Shown here: one piece after another, positions 1 to 8,981 of the stretch
How the letters are laid out: each line of letters starts with the position of its first letter
How positions within the stretch are numbered: the stretch's first letter is position 1
NCBI RefSeq assembly: GCF_002929215.1
Contig: NZ_PJII01000002.1
Coordinates: forward strand, 275,389-339,388
Direction of reading: 5' to 3'
DNA: 64,000 nt
DNA from: Arthrobacter sp. ZGTC412
GTDB taxonomy: Bacteria; Actinomycetota; Actinomycetes; Actinomycetales; Micrococcaceae
Notes under the pieces: generated by a model
What the model saw: only the letters and a program-made list of their open reading frames with translations
What the model was told of the DNA's origin: nothing
Database searches by the model: none
Made by a program: the position numbers and the translations under genes

Positions 1-137
1 GTGGCCGGGCCCATCTTCGAAGGGAGATTCAGACCCAGTCGATAACGGAGACTGCAGCCGGTTCCCGTCCAGGTTACCGGCGCTCTCCCTCGCCAAGGTA
101 TCGCTGGAAAGTCTACCAGCGGCGGACCCGAATACTG
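1..137. other. Window-edge non-coding stretch
   Basis: No convincing gene or RNA is visible in this stretch. On the minus strand a TAGACT hexamer (positions 115 down to 110) could be the -10 box of the next minus-strand gene, which lies outside the window. In related genomes a 50S ribosomal protein L25 gene (rplY) often follows prs, but that is inference only. Confidence 0.25.
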
Positions 138-187
138 AAAACGGGCCCCGCCCCGGCAGCTGACTGATCCGCCGCCGGGCGTGGGCC
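138..187 (-). terminator. Rho-independent-like terminator of glmU-prs
   Basis: Just after the prs stop, the minus strand can form a GC-rich hairpin. The arms are about 14 bases (one bulge) at 174-187 and 144-157, and the hairpin is followed on the minus strand by a short T run (plus-strand AAAA at 138-141). It fits the end of the glmU-prs transcript. Confidence 0.6.
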
Positions 188-208
188 TCCCCGCCAGCAC
201 CGGACTCG

Positions 209-1189
209 TCAGGCCTTGCCGTCGAACAGGCTGGTGACCGAGCCGTCGTCGAACACTTCGCGGATGGCACGGGCGATCAGCGGCGCGATGGACAGCACGG
301 TCAGCTGCGGGAACCGCTGTGACGCGGTGAGCGGGAGCGTGTTGGTGACCACCACTTCGCGGGCGCCGGACTCGGAGAGTCGCTGGGCGGCCGGCTCGGA
401 GAAGACAGCATGCGTGGCGGCGATGATAACGTCCTTGGCCCCGGCGTTCTTCAGCACGTTGACGGCACCGGAGATGGTTCCGCCGGTATCGATCATGTCG
501 TCGATCAGGACGCACGTGCGTCCCTCGATCTGACCCACGACGGTCTTTGAAACCGCCTGGTTGGGAACGGTGAGGTCGCGGCTCTTGTGCACAAATGCCA
601 GCGGGGCGCCGCCCAGGCGTTCTGCCCACTGCTCAGCGACGCGGACGCGGCCCGTGTCGGGCGAGACCACGGTGATATTCTCAGCGTCCACCCGGGTGCG
701 GATGTAGTCGGCGAGCAGCGGGATGGCCATCAGGTGGTCCACCGGGCCATCAAAGAAGCCCTGGATCTGTGAGGTGTGCAGATCCACACTCATGATGCGG
801 TCGGCGCCGGCGGTCTTGTAAAGGTCTGCCACCAGGCGGGCCGAGATGGGCTCGCGGCCGCGGCCCTTTTTGTCCTGCCGGGCATACGGGTAGAAGGGAG
901 AAACCACCGTGATGCGCTTGGCGGAGGCGCGCTTCAGCGAATCGATCATGATCAGCTGTTCCATCAGCCAGTTGTTCAGCGGCGCGGGGTGCGCCTGGAT
1001 GACAAAGGCATCGGTTCCGCGGACGCTCTCGCCGGCACGGACGTAGATCTCACCGTTGGCGAAGTCGTAGGCGTCTACCGGGAGGAGGTCGGTGCCAAGC
1101 TCCTTGGCGATCTCCCGGGCCAGCTCGGGGTGGGCGCGGCCGGTGGCCAGCACCAGCTTCTTTTCGCCGCGCGCCGTAATTTCGCTCAT
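209..1189 (-). CDS. prs: Ribose-phosphate pyrophosphokinase (PRPP synthetase)
   Basis: Makes 5-phosphoribosyl-1-pyrophosphate from ribose 5-phosphate and ATP, the precursor for purines, pyrimidines, NAD, histidine and, in actinobacteria, decaprenyl-phosphoryl arabinose. The protein is 326 aa, the usual length. It has the N-terminal phosphoribosyltransferase-like half with the FANGEIYV stretch, the flexible-loop region YPYARQDKKGRGREP and the C-terminal PRPP-binding loop VLIDDMIDTGGT. Its ATG overlaps the glmU stop codon by one base (TAATG), so the two genes are translationally coupled. Adjacent glmU and prs is the standard actinobacterial arrangement. Confidence 0.97.
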   Translation of the reverse strand: MSEITARGEKKLVLATGRAHPELAREIAKELGTDLLPVDAYDFANGEIYVRAGESVRGTDAFVIQAHPAPLNNWLMEQLIMIDSLKRASAKRITVVSPFYPYARQDKKGRGREPISARLVADLYKTAGADRIMSVDLHTSQIQGFFDGPVDHLMAIPLLADYIRTRVDAENITVVSPDTGRVRVAEQWAERLGGAPLAFVHKSRDLTVPNQAVSKTVVGQIEGRTCVLIDDMIDTGGTISGAVNVLKNAGAKDVIIAATHAVFSEPAAQRLSESGAREVVVTNTLPLTASQRFPQLTVLSIAPLIARAIREVFDDGSVTSLFDGKA

Positions 1190-2670
1190 TATTGCTTGCC
1201 CTCTTCTGTAGATGCTGGGGTACTTGAGGAATCTGGGGTGGCTGCCTGGGCCAGTTCGGCGGAGCGGGTGCCAGGGCGGTTCGCGGCCACCCAGCCTTCT
1301 GTGTTGCGCTGGGCGGCAACCGTCAGCACGAGTGCGCCCGCCGGGACGTCCTTGCGGATCACCGCGCCGGCGCCGCTGTAGGCACCGTCCCCCACGGTGA
1401 CCGGGGCAACGAACACTGTGTTGGAGCCTGTCCTGACGCCGGAGCCGATCACCGTGCGGTGCTTCTTCTCGCCGTCGTAATTGGCCGTGATATTTCCGCA
1501 GCCGATGTTGGTGTCCTCCCCGATTTCGGCATCGCCGGCATAGCCGAGGTGGGAGAGCTTGGAGCCACGGCCGATGGTGACGTTCTTCGTTTCGTAGAAC
1601 GCGCCGATTTTGCCGCTTTCGCCCAGGACGGTGCCGGGGCGCAGGTAGGTGAAGGGCCCGACGGCGGCCTCCGGGCCGATGACCGCCCCTGAACCGTGGG
1701 TGCGTACCACCTTGGCGCCCTCACCAATGGTGACGTCCGTGAGGGTTGTGTCGGGGCCGACGACGGCGTCCCTCGCCACTGTGGTGGCGCCGTGCAGCTG
1801 GGTGTTGGGCAGGATCCGGACGTCCTCGTCGAGGGTCACTGAGGAGTCGATCCAGGTGGTTGATGGGTCCACCACCGTAACGCCGGCACGCATCCAGGCT
1901 TCCACAATCCGGCGGTTCAGCTCGGCGCCCAGGGCGGAAAGCTGGACGCGGTCGTTGGCGCCTTCGACCTGCCAGCGGTCGGCGGTGACGACGGCAGCCA
2001 CGCGGCCGCCTGCCTGCCGGGCCAGTCCGAGGACATCGGTGAGGTACTTCTCGCCCTGGGAATTGTCTGTGGTGACGTGCGTCAGTGCGTCGCGGAGGAC
2101 GGCAGCGTCAAAGGCGTAAATGCCGGAGTTGACCTCGAGGATGAGCCGCTCGGCGTCGGAAGCGTCCTTGTGTTCGACGATGCCGGTGACGGTCCCGTCC
2201 TCGCCGCGCAGGATGCGGCCGTAGCCGGTGGCGTCGTCAAGGACAGCAGTGAGGACGGTGACCGCGTTGGCTTCGCGTTGGTGCGTGGCCACGAGCTCAG
2301 CGAGCAGGTCTCCGGAAAGGAGGGGCACGTCGCCATAGGTCACCACGACGGTTCCGGTGAGGTGCTGTTCGCCGTCCAACGCCTGGAGGGCGACCTCCAC
2401 TGCACGTCCGGTTCCCGGGATGTCGTCCTGGTCAACGATGACGGCAGCAGGATCCTGCTCGGAAAGGTGGCGTGCCACCAGGTCACGTTCATGGCGGACC
2501 ACGATGGCGAGCTGGCGGGGATTGATGCTGCGTGCGGCCAGCAGCGCGTGGCCCACCATGGACCTGCCGCCGATCTCATGAAGGATCTTGGGAGTGCGCG
2601 ATTTCATCCGCGTACCGGCGCCTGCCGCCAGAACGATGACCGCGGCCGGGCCGGTATTCTCGGGGATCAC
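1189..2670 (-). CDS. glmU: Bifunctional GlmU: N-acetylglucosamine-1-P uridyltransferase / glucosamine-1-P acetyltransferase
   Basis: Catalyses the last two steps to UDP-GlcNAc, the precursor of peptidoglycan and mycothiol. The N-terminal half is a nucleotidyltransferase with the LAAGAGTRMKS loop near residue 15; the C-terminal half is a left-handed beta-helix acetyltransferase with hexapeptide repeats (for example GDAEIGEDTNIGCGNITANYDG). I chose the GTG at 2670 because AAGGAG sits 7-8 bases upstream and the protein then starts MIPENTGPAAVIVLAAG, giving 493 aa. The longer reading frame up to 2745 adds 25 residues with no ribosome-binding site and runs towards the tRNA. The C-terminal tail after the helix is Ala/Ser/Thr-rich and probably disordered. 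Confidence 0.96.
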   Translation of the reverse strand: MIPENTGPAAVIVLAAGAGTRMKSRTPKILHEIGGRSMVGHALLAARSINPRQLAIVVRHERDLVARHLSEQDPAAVIVDQDDIPGTGRAVEVALQALDGEQHLTGTVVVTYGDVPLLSGDLLAELVATHQREANAVTVLTAVLDDATGYGRILRGEDGTVTGIVEHKDASDAERLILEVNSGIYAFDAAVLRDALTHVTTDNSQGEKYLTDVLGLARQAGGRVAAVVTADRWQVEGANDRVQLSALGAELNRRIVEAWMRAGVTVVDPSTTWIDSSVTLDEDVRILPNTQLHGATTVARDAVVGPDTTLTDVTIGEGAKVVRTHGSGAVIGPEAAVGPFTYLRPGTVLGESGKIGAFYETKNVTIGRGSKLSHLGYAGDAEIGEDTNIGCGNITANYDGEKKHRTVIGSGVRTGSNTVFVAPVTVGDGAYSGAGAVIRKDVPAGALVLTVAAQRNTEGWVAANRPGTRSAELAQAATPDSSSTPASTEEGKQ

Positions 2671-2776
2671 GTACGGGCTCTCCTTGCTAAATAACGCTGG
2701 CGTTTTGCGGTGCCCGCGCGGCCTGAAGCCGTCCCGGCACCGCATGTCATCCTACTGAACGCTCCTCGCACAGCAG

Positions 2777-2848
2777 TTCCGCCCATAGGATTCGAACCTA
2801 TACTCCACGGCTCCAAAGGCCGGGGTGCTGCCATTACACCAGGGCGGA
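2777..2848 (-). tRNA. tRNA-Gln (anticodon TTG)
   Basis: A 72-base cloverleaf on the minus strand. The acceptor stem is TCCGCCC paired with GGGCGGA, the T arm is ATAGG-TTCGAAT-CCTAT and the D arm is GTGT...GCAC. The anticodon loop CTTTGGA gives anticodon TTG, reading CAA glutamine. The discriminator base is A; CCA is not encoded. It lies upstream of glmU, as in other actinobacteria. Confidence 0.95.
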
Positions 2849-2948
2849 CCGTGCCGTGGCGCTTGCCTGGGCACAAGTAGTTATTTTGCCATGGGTTCGG
2901 GGCGCCGCGCGACACGGGCCGTTCATCCCCCTGTCCTGCCACGTTTCT

Positions 2949-2983
2949 GCCCTGTTCGTGCCGCTATTCGGGCACGGCAGGGC
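2949..2983. promoter_or_regulatory. Imperfect inverted repeat upstream of TetR gene
   Basis: GCCCTG-TT-CGTGCC pairs with GGCACG-G-CAGGGC around an 8-base loop. It lies about 40 bases before the TetR start, between the tRNA-Gln gene and the regulator, so it could be an autoregulatory operator or a tRNA-side structure. A CATGAT hexamer at 3013-3018 is a weak -10 candidate 6 bases before the GTG at 3025. Confidence 0.35.
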
Positions 2984-3024
2984 GGCTGCAATTCCGCCAG
3001 CTGCGTGTAGTGCATGATGGAAAT

Positions 3025-3651
3025 GTGAGCAACAACCCTCCGCGGACACGGATGACCGGCCTTCAGCGGCGGAGCCAGCTGATCGACGTCGGACGGGGCC
3101 TTTTCGCAGTCCGCGGACTTGACGGCACCACCATCGAGGAGATCGCAGCCTCCGCGGGAGTATCCAAGCCGGTCATCTACGAACACTTCGGATCCAAGGA
3201 AGGGCTGTACACCCAGGTGGTGGACTTCGAGTTCCGGATCCTGCTGGACGCCATTAGCTCGGCCCTTACCGAGGAGGCGAAGCCGCGCGTCCTCGTGGAA
3301 CGGGCCGCCCTGGCACTGCTGACCTACATCGAGGACCGCACCGAAGGGTTCCGGATCCTGATGCGGGACGCCCCGCCGTCCCAACCGGAGGGCGCGTTCT
3401 CCACCTTGCTTTCCCACGTCACCGCGAAAGTCGAACACATTCTCTCCGACGAGTTCGACCGCCGCGGCTTCAGCGCCCAGGACGGCGCCATGTACGCCCA
3501 GATGCTCGTCGGCATGGTTGCCATGACCGGCCAATGGTGGCAGGACAGCCGCCAGCCCGACAAACACACCGTCGCCGCCCATCTGGTGAACCTCGCCTGG
3601 AACGGCCTGACCGGCCTCAAAAAAGACCCGGAGCTGATGTCCGAAGGGTGA
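3025..3651 (+). CDS. TetR/AcrR family transcriptional regulator
   Basis: DNA-binding repressor with an N-terminal helix-turn-helix at about residues 10-55. The recognition helix region reads TIEEIAASAGVSKPVIYEHFGSK, the classic TetR signature; the C-terminal ligand domain is variable. The protein is 208 aa from the GTG at 3025, which gives MSNNPPRTRMTG. A GTG at 3010 would add five residues and has no better signal. Its position beside tRNA-Gln and glmU matches the conserved actinobacterial regulator at this place (Rv1019 in M. tuberculosis, from memory). The ligand and target genes cannot be told from sequence. It converges on the ABC-F gene 41 bases away. Confidence 0.88.
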   Translation: MSNNPPRTRMTGLQRRSQLIDVGRGLFAVRGLDGTTIEEIAASAGVSKPVIYEHFGSKEGLYTQVVDFEFRILLDAISSALTEEAKPRVLVERAALALLTYIEDRTEGFRILMRDAPPSQPEGAFSTLLSHVTAKVEHILSDEFDRRGFSAQDGAMYAQMLVGMVAMTGQWWQDSRQPDKHTVAAHLVNLAWNGLTGLKKDPELMSEG

Positions 3652-3692
3652 GTGGTTCCGGGGTTCCGTCCGCCGCTCGTGAGGGGACGTCA

Positions 3693-5522
3693 CTACTCGC
3701 CGAGGACCTCCAGGGCGCCCAACCATTCGAGTTCGAGGGCTTCGCGTTCACCCGCGAGGTCCTTGAGCTTTTTGTTTTGTTCGGCAAGGGCGTCAAAGTC
3801 GTTCCCGGCCGTGCTCTTGACCATTTGGTCGTGGAGCTTCTTTTCCTGCTGCTCAAGTTTGCCGAGCTGGCGTTCGATGCGGTTTTTGGCCTTTCGGGCG
3901 TCGCGCTTTTCGGCTTCGGACGGGCCGGTGGGAGCGGTGGCCGCGGAAGCCGAGCTGCCGCTGGTGACGGGGTTGCCGCCGCCGGTGATGGTGGAACCGG
4001 CCAGGGCGGATTCCCGAAGTTCCAGGTACTGGTCCACGCCGCGCGGCAGGGCACGGATCTTTCCGTCGCCCAGCAGCGCCATCTGGTGGTCGGTGACCCG
4101 CTCCAGCAGGTACCGGTCGTGGCTGACCACCACAAGCGTTCCCGGCCAGCCGTCGAGCACATCCTCGACGGCGGCGAGGGTATCGGTATCGAGGTCGTTG
4201 GTGGGCTCATCGAGCATCAGCACGTTCGGCTCCCCCACGAGCAGGCGCAGCAGCTGGAGGCGGCGGCGCTCACCGCCGGAGAGGTCCTTGACCGGCGTCC
4301 ACTGCTTCTCATTGGTGAAGCCCAGCTGCTCCACGAGCTGGCCCGCCGTAAACTCCTTGCCGCCCACATTGAAGGAACGCTTCTCACGCTCGATCACTTC
4401 GATGACGCGCAGGTCAGAGACGTCGTCGAGCTCTTTGACCTCCTGCGTCAGCACGGCGGTGACCACGGTCTTGCCGCGCTTGAGCTTGCCGGACGTGGGC
4501 TCGATCTGGCCGTTGAGCAGCTTCAGCAGTGTGGTCTTGCCGGCACCGTTGACGCCCACCAGGCCCAGCCGCTCGCCGGGCGCGAGGCGAAGGGTGATGT
4601 TGTCGAAGAGTTTCTGCCCTTCGTCACCGCCAATGAAGTCCAGCGAGACGTTTTCCAGGTCGAGCACGTCCTTGCCCAGGCGTGCGGTGGCCATTTTGCT
4701 CAGTGCCGTGGAATCCCGAGGTTCGGGCACGTCGGCGATGAGGGCGTTCGCCGCCTCGATCCGGAACTTTGGCTTGGCTGTGCGTGCCGGCGCGCCGCGG
4801 CGGAGCCAGGCGAGTTCCTTCTTCACGAGCTGCTGGCGCTTGCTTTCCACCACGGAGGCGGAGCGGTCACGTTCGGCGCGGGCCAGCACGTATGCCGCGT
4901 ACCCGCCTTCGAAGGGGTCCATGATGCCGTCATGGATTTCCCAGGTCCTGTTGCAGACCTCGTCCAGGAACCAGCGGTCGTGGGTGACCACCAGGAAAGC
5001 GCCCTGGTTCGCCCGCCAGCGCGTCTTCAGGTGCCGGGACAGCCAGGCAACACCCTCCACGTCCAAGTGGTTCGTGGGCTCGTCGAGCATGATGACGTCG
5101 TGGTCCTCGATGAGGAGCTTGGCCAGTGCCACGCGCCGCTTCTGCCCACCGGACAGGGCGTGAACGTTGGCGTGCCAGTCGACGTCGGACACCAAGCCGC
5201 CCATGACTTCGCGGATCTGCGGGTTCCGCGCCCACTCATAATCCGCCTGGTCCCCCACAATCGCCGCGCCGACTGTCAGGTCGCCGTCGAGCACGTCGCT
5301 TTGGTCCAGGTAGCCCACGTTAACGTCGCCGCGCTTGGTGACGCGTCCGGAATCGGGGGTGGACCGCAACGCCAGCAGGCGCATCAGGGTGGACTTTCCG
5401 TCACCGTTCCGGCCCACCATGCCGATCCGGTCGCCCTCTTCGAGTCCGAGGGTGATGCCGTCCAGGACGGTGCGGGTTGCGTAGGAGACCGTTAGGTTCT
5501 CGCCGCCAAGAAGGTGTGCCAA
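3693..5522 (-). CDS. ABC-F family ATP-binding protein (Uup-like)
   Basis: Soluble twin-ATPase protein of the ABC-F family, acting on the ribosome or in translation quality control rather than as a transporter. It has two ABC domains. The first has Walker A GRNGDGKST, signature LSGGQKRR and Walker B LDEPTNHLD. The second has GVNGAGKTT, LSGGERRR and LDEPTNDLD. There are no membrane segments. A charged C-terminal coiled coil (about residues 545-600, RDARKAKNRIERQLGKLEQ) is typical of the Uup branch. Length is 609 aa with a TTG start. It follows ispE by 40 bases on the same strand. Some ABC-F proteins give antibiotic resistance by ribosome protection, but nothing here points to that. Confidence 0.9.
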   Translation of the reverse strand: MAHLLGGENLTVSYATRTVLDGITLGLEEGDRIGMVGRNGDGKSTLMRLLALRSTPDSGRVTKRGDVNVGYLDQSDVLDGDLTVGAAIVGDQADYEWARNPQIREVMGGLVSDVDWHANVHALSGGQKRRVALAKLLIEDHDVIMLDEPTNHLDVEGVAWLSRHLKTRWRANQGAFLVVTHDRWFLDEVCNRTWEIHDGIMDPFEGGYAAYVLARAERDRSASVVESKRQQLVKKELAWLRRGAPARTAKPKFRIEAANALIADVPEPRDSTALSKMATARLGKDVLDLENVSLDFIGGDEGQKLFDNITLRLAPGERLGLVGVNGAGKTTLLKLLNGQIEPTSGKLKRGKTVVTAVLTQEVKELDDVSDLRVIEVIEREKRSFNVGGKEFTAGQLVEQLGFTNEKQWTPVKDLSGGERRRLQLLRLLVGEPNVLMLDEPTNDLDTDTLAAVEDVLDGWPGTLVVVSHDRYLLERVTDHQMALLGDGKIRALPRGVDQYLELRESALAGSTITGGGNPVTSGSSASAATAPTGPSEAEKRDARKAKNRIERQLGKLEQQEKKLHDQMVKSTAGNDFDALAEQNKKLKDLAGEREALELEWLGALEVLGE

Positions 5523-5562
5523 AGGGAACTGCTTTCTGCTGCTGAGGAAAAAAGTGAACGTC

Positions 5563-6525
5563 TTACAAAAGGATGTCGGACATGATGCGTGCCCCCGGAA
5601 CCGGGCCGTGGACGGCGAGTGCCGTCAGCCCGTAGCGTCGCAGGTTCTCGGCCAGGCCTTCCGCGGCGACGGGATCATCGGCCAACAGCGCCACGGTGGG
5701 CCCGGAGCCGGAAACGATGCCGGCAACGGCTCCATGTGCTTCACCTATTCCCAGCGTATCGCGCAGTGAAGGCGACAGTTCGATGGATGCCCGCTGGAGG
5801 TCATTGACTAGGACTCGGCTGAGGGCTTCTGCGTCCCCGCTGCGCAGTGCGGTAAGAATCTGCGGGTCCACTCCTGTTGGTTCGGCCACCTCTATGCCCT
5901 CTGCCGACCGCATCCGGTCCAGCGTCCTGTACACCTCTGGCGTGGGCAGTCCGTAGTCCGCCGTGACCAAAACCCAATCCGTCTGGGCCTTGGCCAGTGC
6001 TGGGGACAGCTCATCGCCGAGGCCCAAGCCCACCGCTGTTCCACCGAGCAGGGAAAAGGGGACGTCGGCGCCAAGCTCGGCGGCAAGGTGCGCCAGTTCT
6101 TCACGGGACAGCCCGCTGTTCCAGAGTGCGTCGCAGGCCAATAGCGTGGCGGCAGCATCAGCGGAGCCGCCGCCCATACCGCCCGCCACCGGCACGCGTT
6201 TCGTGATCTCCAGATGGACGCCGGTGGCATGCTCAGAGACATCCGCCATGATGGCAGCGGCCTTGTACGCCAGGTTGTTCTGGTCCAACGGAATATCGAC
6301 CTCGTCCAGGTCCAGTGTGCTGTCCGGGCTGAGGCTCACCGTAATGCCGGGGACCTCGGTGCTGGTGGCCGCCACTTCCTCATAGAGGGATACGGCAAGG
6401 TAGACGCTGGCCACGGAGTGGTAGCCGTCAGGCCGGAGCGGTCCCACGTCCAGGGATACGTTGACCTTTCCTGGAGCCCTGGCCCGGACGGTCCGAGCGG
6501 CAAACCGTCCTGCCAGTGCATTCAC
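5563..6525 (-). CDS. ispE: 4-diphosphocytidyl-2-C-methyl-D-erythritol kinase
   Basis: ATP-dependent kinase of the non-mevalonate (MEP) isoprenoid pathway. The GHMP kinase fold is shown by the N-terminal [21 protein letters not shown] segment, the ATP-binding motif [16 protein letters not shown] at about residue 110, and the C-terminal [10 protein letters not shown] motif. The 320-aa length is normal. Its GTG start overlaps the rsmA stop (GTGA), so rsmA-ispE are coupled; this pair after rpfB is conserved in actinobacteria. Confidence 0.96.
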   Translation of the reverse strand: MNALAGRFAARTVRARAPGKVNVSLDVGPLRPDGYHSVASVYLAVSLYEEVAATSTEVPGITVSLSPDSTLDLDEVDIPLDQNNLAYKAAAIMADVSEHATGVHLEITKRVPVAGGMGGGSADAAATLLACDALWNSGLSREELAHLAAELGADVPFSLLGGTAVGLGLGDELSPALAKAQTDWVLVTADYGLPTPEVYRTLDRMRSAEGIEVAEPTGVDPQILTALRSGDAEALSRVLVNDLQRASIELSPSLRDTLGIGEAHGAVAGIVSGSGPTVALLADDPVAAEGLAENLRRYGLTALAVHGPVPGARIMSDILL

Positions 6526-7394
6526 GGCCGGGCCTCACGGGCTTCCGCGATCCTCGCAAAGGCTGCGATGTCGATCACTTCACCTCTGGCTGTGGGGTCG
6601 ACGCCGGCAGCCACCAGGCAGCGTTCGGCTTCCGCCGCGCTTCCGGCCCAGCCGGCGAGGGCGGCGCGGAGCGTCTTGCGCCGCTGCGCGAAGGCGGCGT
6701 CCACCACGGCGAAAACCTGCTCGCGGGTTGCGGTGGTGGCCGGAGGGTCGTGTCGGGTGAAGGACACCAGCCCGGAATGGATCTTCGGGGCGGGCCAAAA
6801 AACGTTCATGCCGATCACACCGGCTTTGCGCATCCGGCTGTACCAGGCAGCCTTTACGGAGGGCACGCCGTAGGTTTTGGATCCCGGGCCGGCAGCAAGC
6901 CGGTCAGCCACCTCGTCCTGGACCATCACCAGGCCGTGCTGCAGGCTGGGGAAGTGCTGCAGCAGATGCAGCACCACGGGCACGGCCACGTTATAGGGCA
7001 GGTTGGCCACCAGGGCGGTGGGCTGGACCGGAAGTTCAGTGACCTTCATGGCGTCGGCCTGCACCAGGTGGAATGATCCCACTGCGGCCGGGCGCCATTC
7101 CTTCACTGTTTCCGGAAGTTTCGCCGCGAGTACGGGATCGATCTCCACCGCGACTACCGAAGCGGCTGCGTCCAGCAGCCCGAGGGTCAGCGATCCCAGG
7201 CCGGGTCCCACTTCGAGAACCGTCTCGTCCGGGCTGACGCCCGCTGCCGCCACGATCCTGCGGATCGTATTGCCGTCAATCACGAAGTTCTGGCCCAGGG
7301 TCTTGGTGGGCCGGACACCTATCTCTACCGCCAGCCGGCGTATGTCGGAAGCACCAAACAGCGGTGCGGGCGCGGCGGGGATCGGTTCAGTCAC
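6522..7394 (-). CDS. rsmA: 16S rRNA (adenine1518/1519-N6)-dimethyltransferase
   Basis: KsgA/RsmA dimethylates two adjacent adenines near the 3' end of 16S rRNA during small-subunit maturation. The SAM-binding motif [15 protein letters not shown] is at about residue 60 and the catalytic motif [12 protein letters not shown] follows at about residue 125. The opening [10 protein letters not shown] is the family hallmark. Length is 290 aa. The GTG start at 7394 sits 6 bases after a TAGGAT -10 box, suggesting a leaderless mRNA separate from rpfB. Loss of RsmA gives kasugamycin resistance in bacteria generally. Confidence 0.96.
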   Translation of the reverse strand: MTEPIPAAPAPLFGASDIRRLAVEIGVRPTKTLGQNFVIDGNTIRRIVAAAGVSPDETVLEVGPGLGSLTLGLLDAAASVVAVEIDPVLAAKLPETVKEWRPAAVGSFHLVQADAMKVTELPVQPTALVANLPYNVAVPVVLHLLQHFPSLQHGLVMVQDEVADRLAAGPGSKTYGVPSVKAAWYSRMRKAGVIGMNVFWPAPKIHSGLVSFTRHDPPATTATREQVFAVVDAAFAQRRKTLRAALAGWAGSAAEAERCLVAAGVDPTARGEVIDIAAFARIAEAREARP

Positions 7395-7400
7395 CTAGGT

Positions 7401-7406
7401 ATCCTA
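7401..7406 (-). promoter_or_regulatory. -10 box of rsmA-ispE (leaderless)
   Basis: On the minus strand TAGGAT ends 6 bases before the rsmA GTG, the spacing expected if transcription starts at the start codon itself. Confidence 0.5.
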
Positions 7407-7445
7407 TCCCGCGCGCCACTTGCGCCCGGCCTGGTTAAGTGCCGC

Positions 7446-7474
7446 GGCCGGACCCGGAAGATCCGGGCCCGGCC
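7446..7474 (-). terminator. Hairpin terminator after rpfB
   Basis: Arms GGCCGG-A-CCCGGA and TCCGGG-C-CCGGCC with a 3-base loop and one mismatch lie between the rpfB stop and the rsmA promoter. There is no T run, as is common for actinobacterial terminators. Confidence 0.5.
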
Positions 7475-7506
7475 GTTCAGCCCCGCGGGGCTCGAGTCAG
7501 GTCGCG

Positions 7507-8700
7507 TCAGCTGGTGGCAGCCCAGCCGCAGCCCCACGGCTGCAGGCCGCGCTGAGCGTAAACGCGGTTGGCGATGTCGATCTGCTGGGCCTTGCTGGCA
7601 AGGCTGGCGTTGGGGGCGTACGTGCCGCCGCCGGATCCGAGCCAGGTCTGGATGTCGAACTGCAGGCCGCCGTAGTAGCCGTTGCCGGTGTTGATGGACC
7701 AGTTTCCGCCAGCTTCACACTGGGCAATCTTGTCCCACATGGCCTCGTTCATCATGGCAGGAGCGGCGGCACCGGTGTTGGCGCTGGCCTTGGCTGCCGG
7801 CGCCAGGGCCGGGGCGGGGGCGGGGGCGGGGGGAGCCACGGGCTTGACCTTGGTGCCCACCGTGGTCTCCTCCGTCACGGGCTGGACGGTGACGGCTTCG
7901 GACACCAGGGTGCGGGATGCTTCGCGGCCGTCAATAAGCACCAGCTTGAAGGTCCTCTTCACCTTGCCTGCGGAGCCTGCCTGGGTAACTTCCTTTTCAC
8001 CCTTCAGCAGCTCGGCACTTTCGGTGCTCACCTTCTCGAACGGAATATCCTCCGTGGCCACGGTGGTCCGGCCGGTGTCCACCCGGGAGACCTTGATGAC
8101 CATGTTGTTCACCACGTGCGCATTTGCGGGCTGGGAAGTCCGGTCATTGGCGCCGAGGGTAAGGCCAGCATCTTCCAGTACCTTGCCCACCGTGGCGGCA
8201 GTTGTGGTGGCGGTGTCAACCTTGCCGTCAGCAACAATGCTTACGGACTTAGGGGTGGAGATGGAGACGAAGGACCCGGCTACCGAGAGCTGGGCGTCTT
8301 TGGGCACGGAGACCGACGATGCACTTGCTACTCCGAGTTCGGTGACCAGGCCCGCAACGTCCTGGGCAGTGGTGTTCACCGTCTTCTCAGAGCCGTCCAG
8401 GCTGACCTTGACTTCCTTGGCCATGTTGACGTTGATGACCGTGCCGTTCCGGACGGTGGCGTCAATGGACGGGGAGACCCGGTCCGCCGCCTTCAGCTCG
8501 ACGTTGGCGCTCTTAACGACCTGTCCGACTGTCCCACCGAAGGTCTGAACGGACGTTACCTTGCCGTCGACATTCAGCGTGATGGTTTTGTTATTGCCGA
8601 CGAAGGCTACAAGGCCCACCACCAGCGCGCACAGCACGAGGAGCTGGGTTCCAACCTTGATGAAGCTGAACTTGCCGTCCGTTGTGAAGAACTTGACCAC
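7507..8700 (-). CDS. rpfB: Resuscitation-promoting factor, RpfB type
   Basis: Secreted or membrane-anchored muralytic enzyme that cleaves peptidoglycan and stimulates regrowth of dormant cells. Order of parts: short N-terminus, one membrane anchor or signal segment (about residues 20-36, LLVLCALVVGLVAFVG), three DUF348-type repeats, a G5-like domain (about 215-285), an Ala/Pro linker, and a C-terminal transglycosylase domain with the catalytic Glu in CEAGGNW and ending QPWGCGW. The GTG at 8700 gives MVKFFTTDGKF and 397 aa; the frame stays open to 8829 but those 43 residues look unlike a signal region. The tatD-rpfB-rsmA-ispE order matches M. tuberculosis rpfB. Confidence 0.93.
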   Translation of the reverse strand: MVKFFTTDGKFSFIKVGTQLLVLCALVVGLVAFVGNNKTITLNVDGKVTSVQTFGGTVGQVVKSANVELKAADRVSPSIDATVRNGTVINVNMAKEVKVSLDGSEKTVNTTAQDVAGLVTELGVASASSVSVPKDAQLSVAGSFVSISTPKSVSIVADGKVDTATTTAATVGKVLEDAGLTLGANDRTSQPANAHVVNNMVIKVSRVDTGRTTVATEDIPFEKVSTESAELLKGEKEVTQAGSAGKVKRTFKLVLIDGREASRTLVSEAVTVQPVTEETTVGTKVKPVAPPAPAPAPALAPAAKASANTGAAAPAMMNEAMWDKIAQCEAGGNWSINTGNGYYGGLQFDIQTWLGSGGGTYAPNASLASKAQQIDIANRVYAQRGLQPWGCGWAATS

Positions 8701-8905
8701 GATTGCCCGTAACTTTAGGTCCTTCCGGGCACGGGGAGAGCGCAATAAAATGCCCGGCGCCACCGCTAAAAGGGGCAGTCCGGGCACCCTCGCGCCGCCA
8801 AACTCCGTGCAGCGGGCAGGCTGGAACAAGGCCCAGCAGATCCTGCTGCAAGTGAAGTGAATTTACCCGGTGGCCTTCCCCGACCCCGGCTAATAGATTC
8901 CCACT

Positions 8906-8921
8906 GTAACCGTAGCGTTAT
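8906..8921. promoter_or_regulatory. GTNAC-type repeat upstream of rpfB (possible MtrA site)
   Basis: GTAAC-N6-GTTAT with an 11-base repeat period lies about 205 bases before the rpfB start, in the 281-base gap between tatD and rpfB. MtrA response regulators of actinobacteria recognise tandem GTNAC-like repeats and control rpf genes; assignment here is inference. The rest of this gap shows no riboswitch core I can recognise. Confidence 0.35.
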
Positions 8922-8981
8922 AAAGCAACCAAGAATTTTACATACCCGGTATTCCGCGGCCTACTTCAAAGCAATGTCTTC

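Noticed and set aside
3534-5495. 653-residue open frame on the plus strand opposite the ABC-F gene
   Set aside because: Antisense shadow of a clear ABC-F gene in high-GC DNA; no domain, and composition is unlike a real protein.
8701-8981. Cyclic di-AMP (ydaO) riboswitch before rpfB
   Set aside because: Such riboswitches precede some actinobacterial rpf genes, but I could not find the conserved core here; a covariance-model search would settle it.
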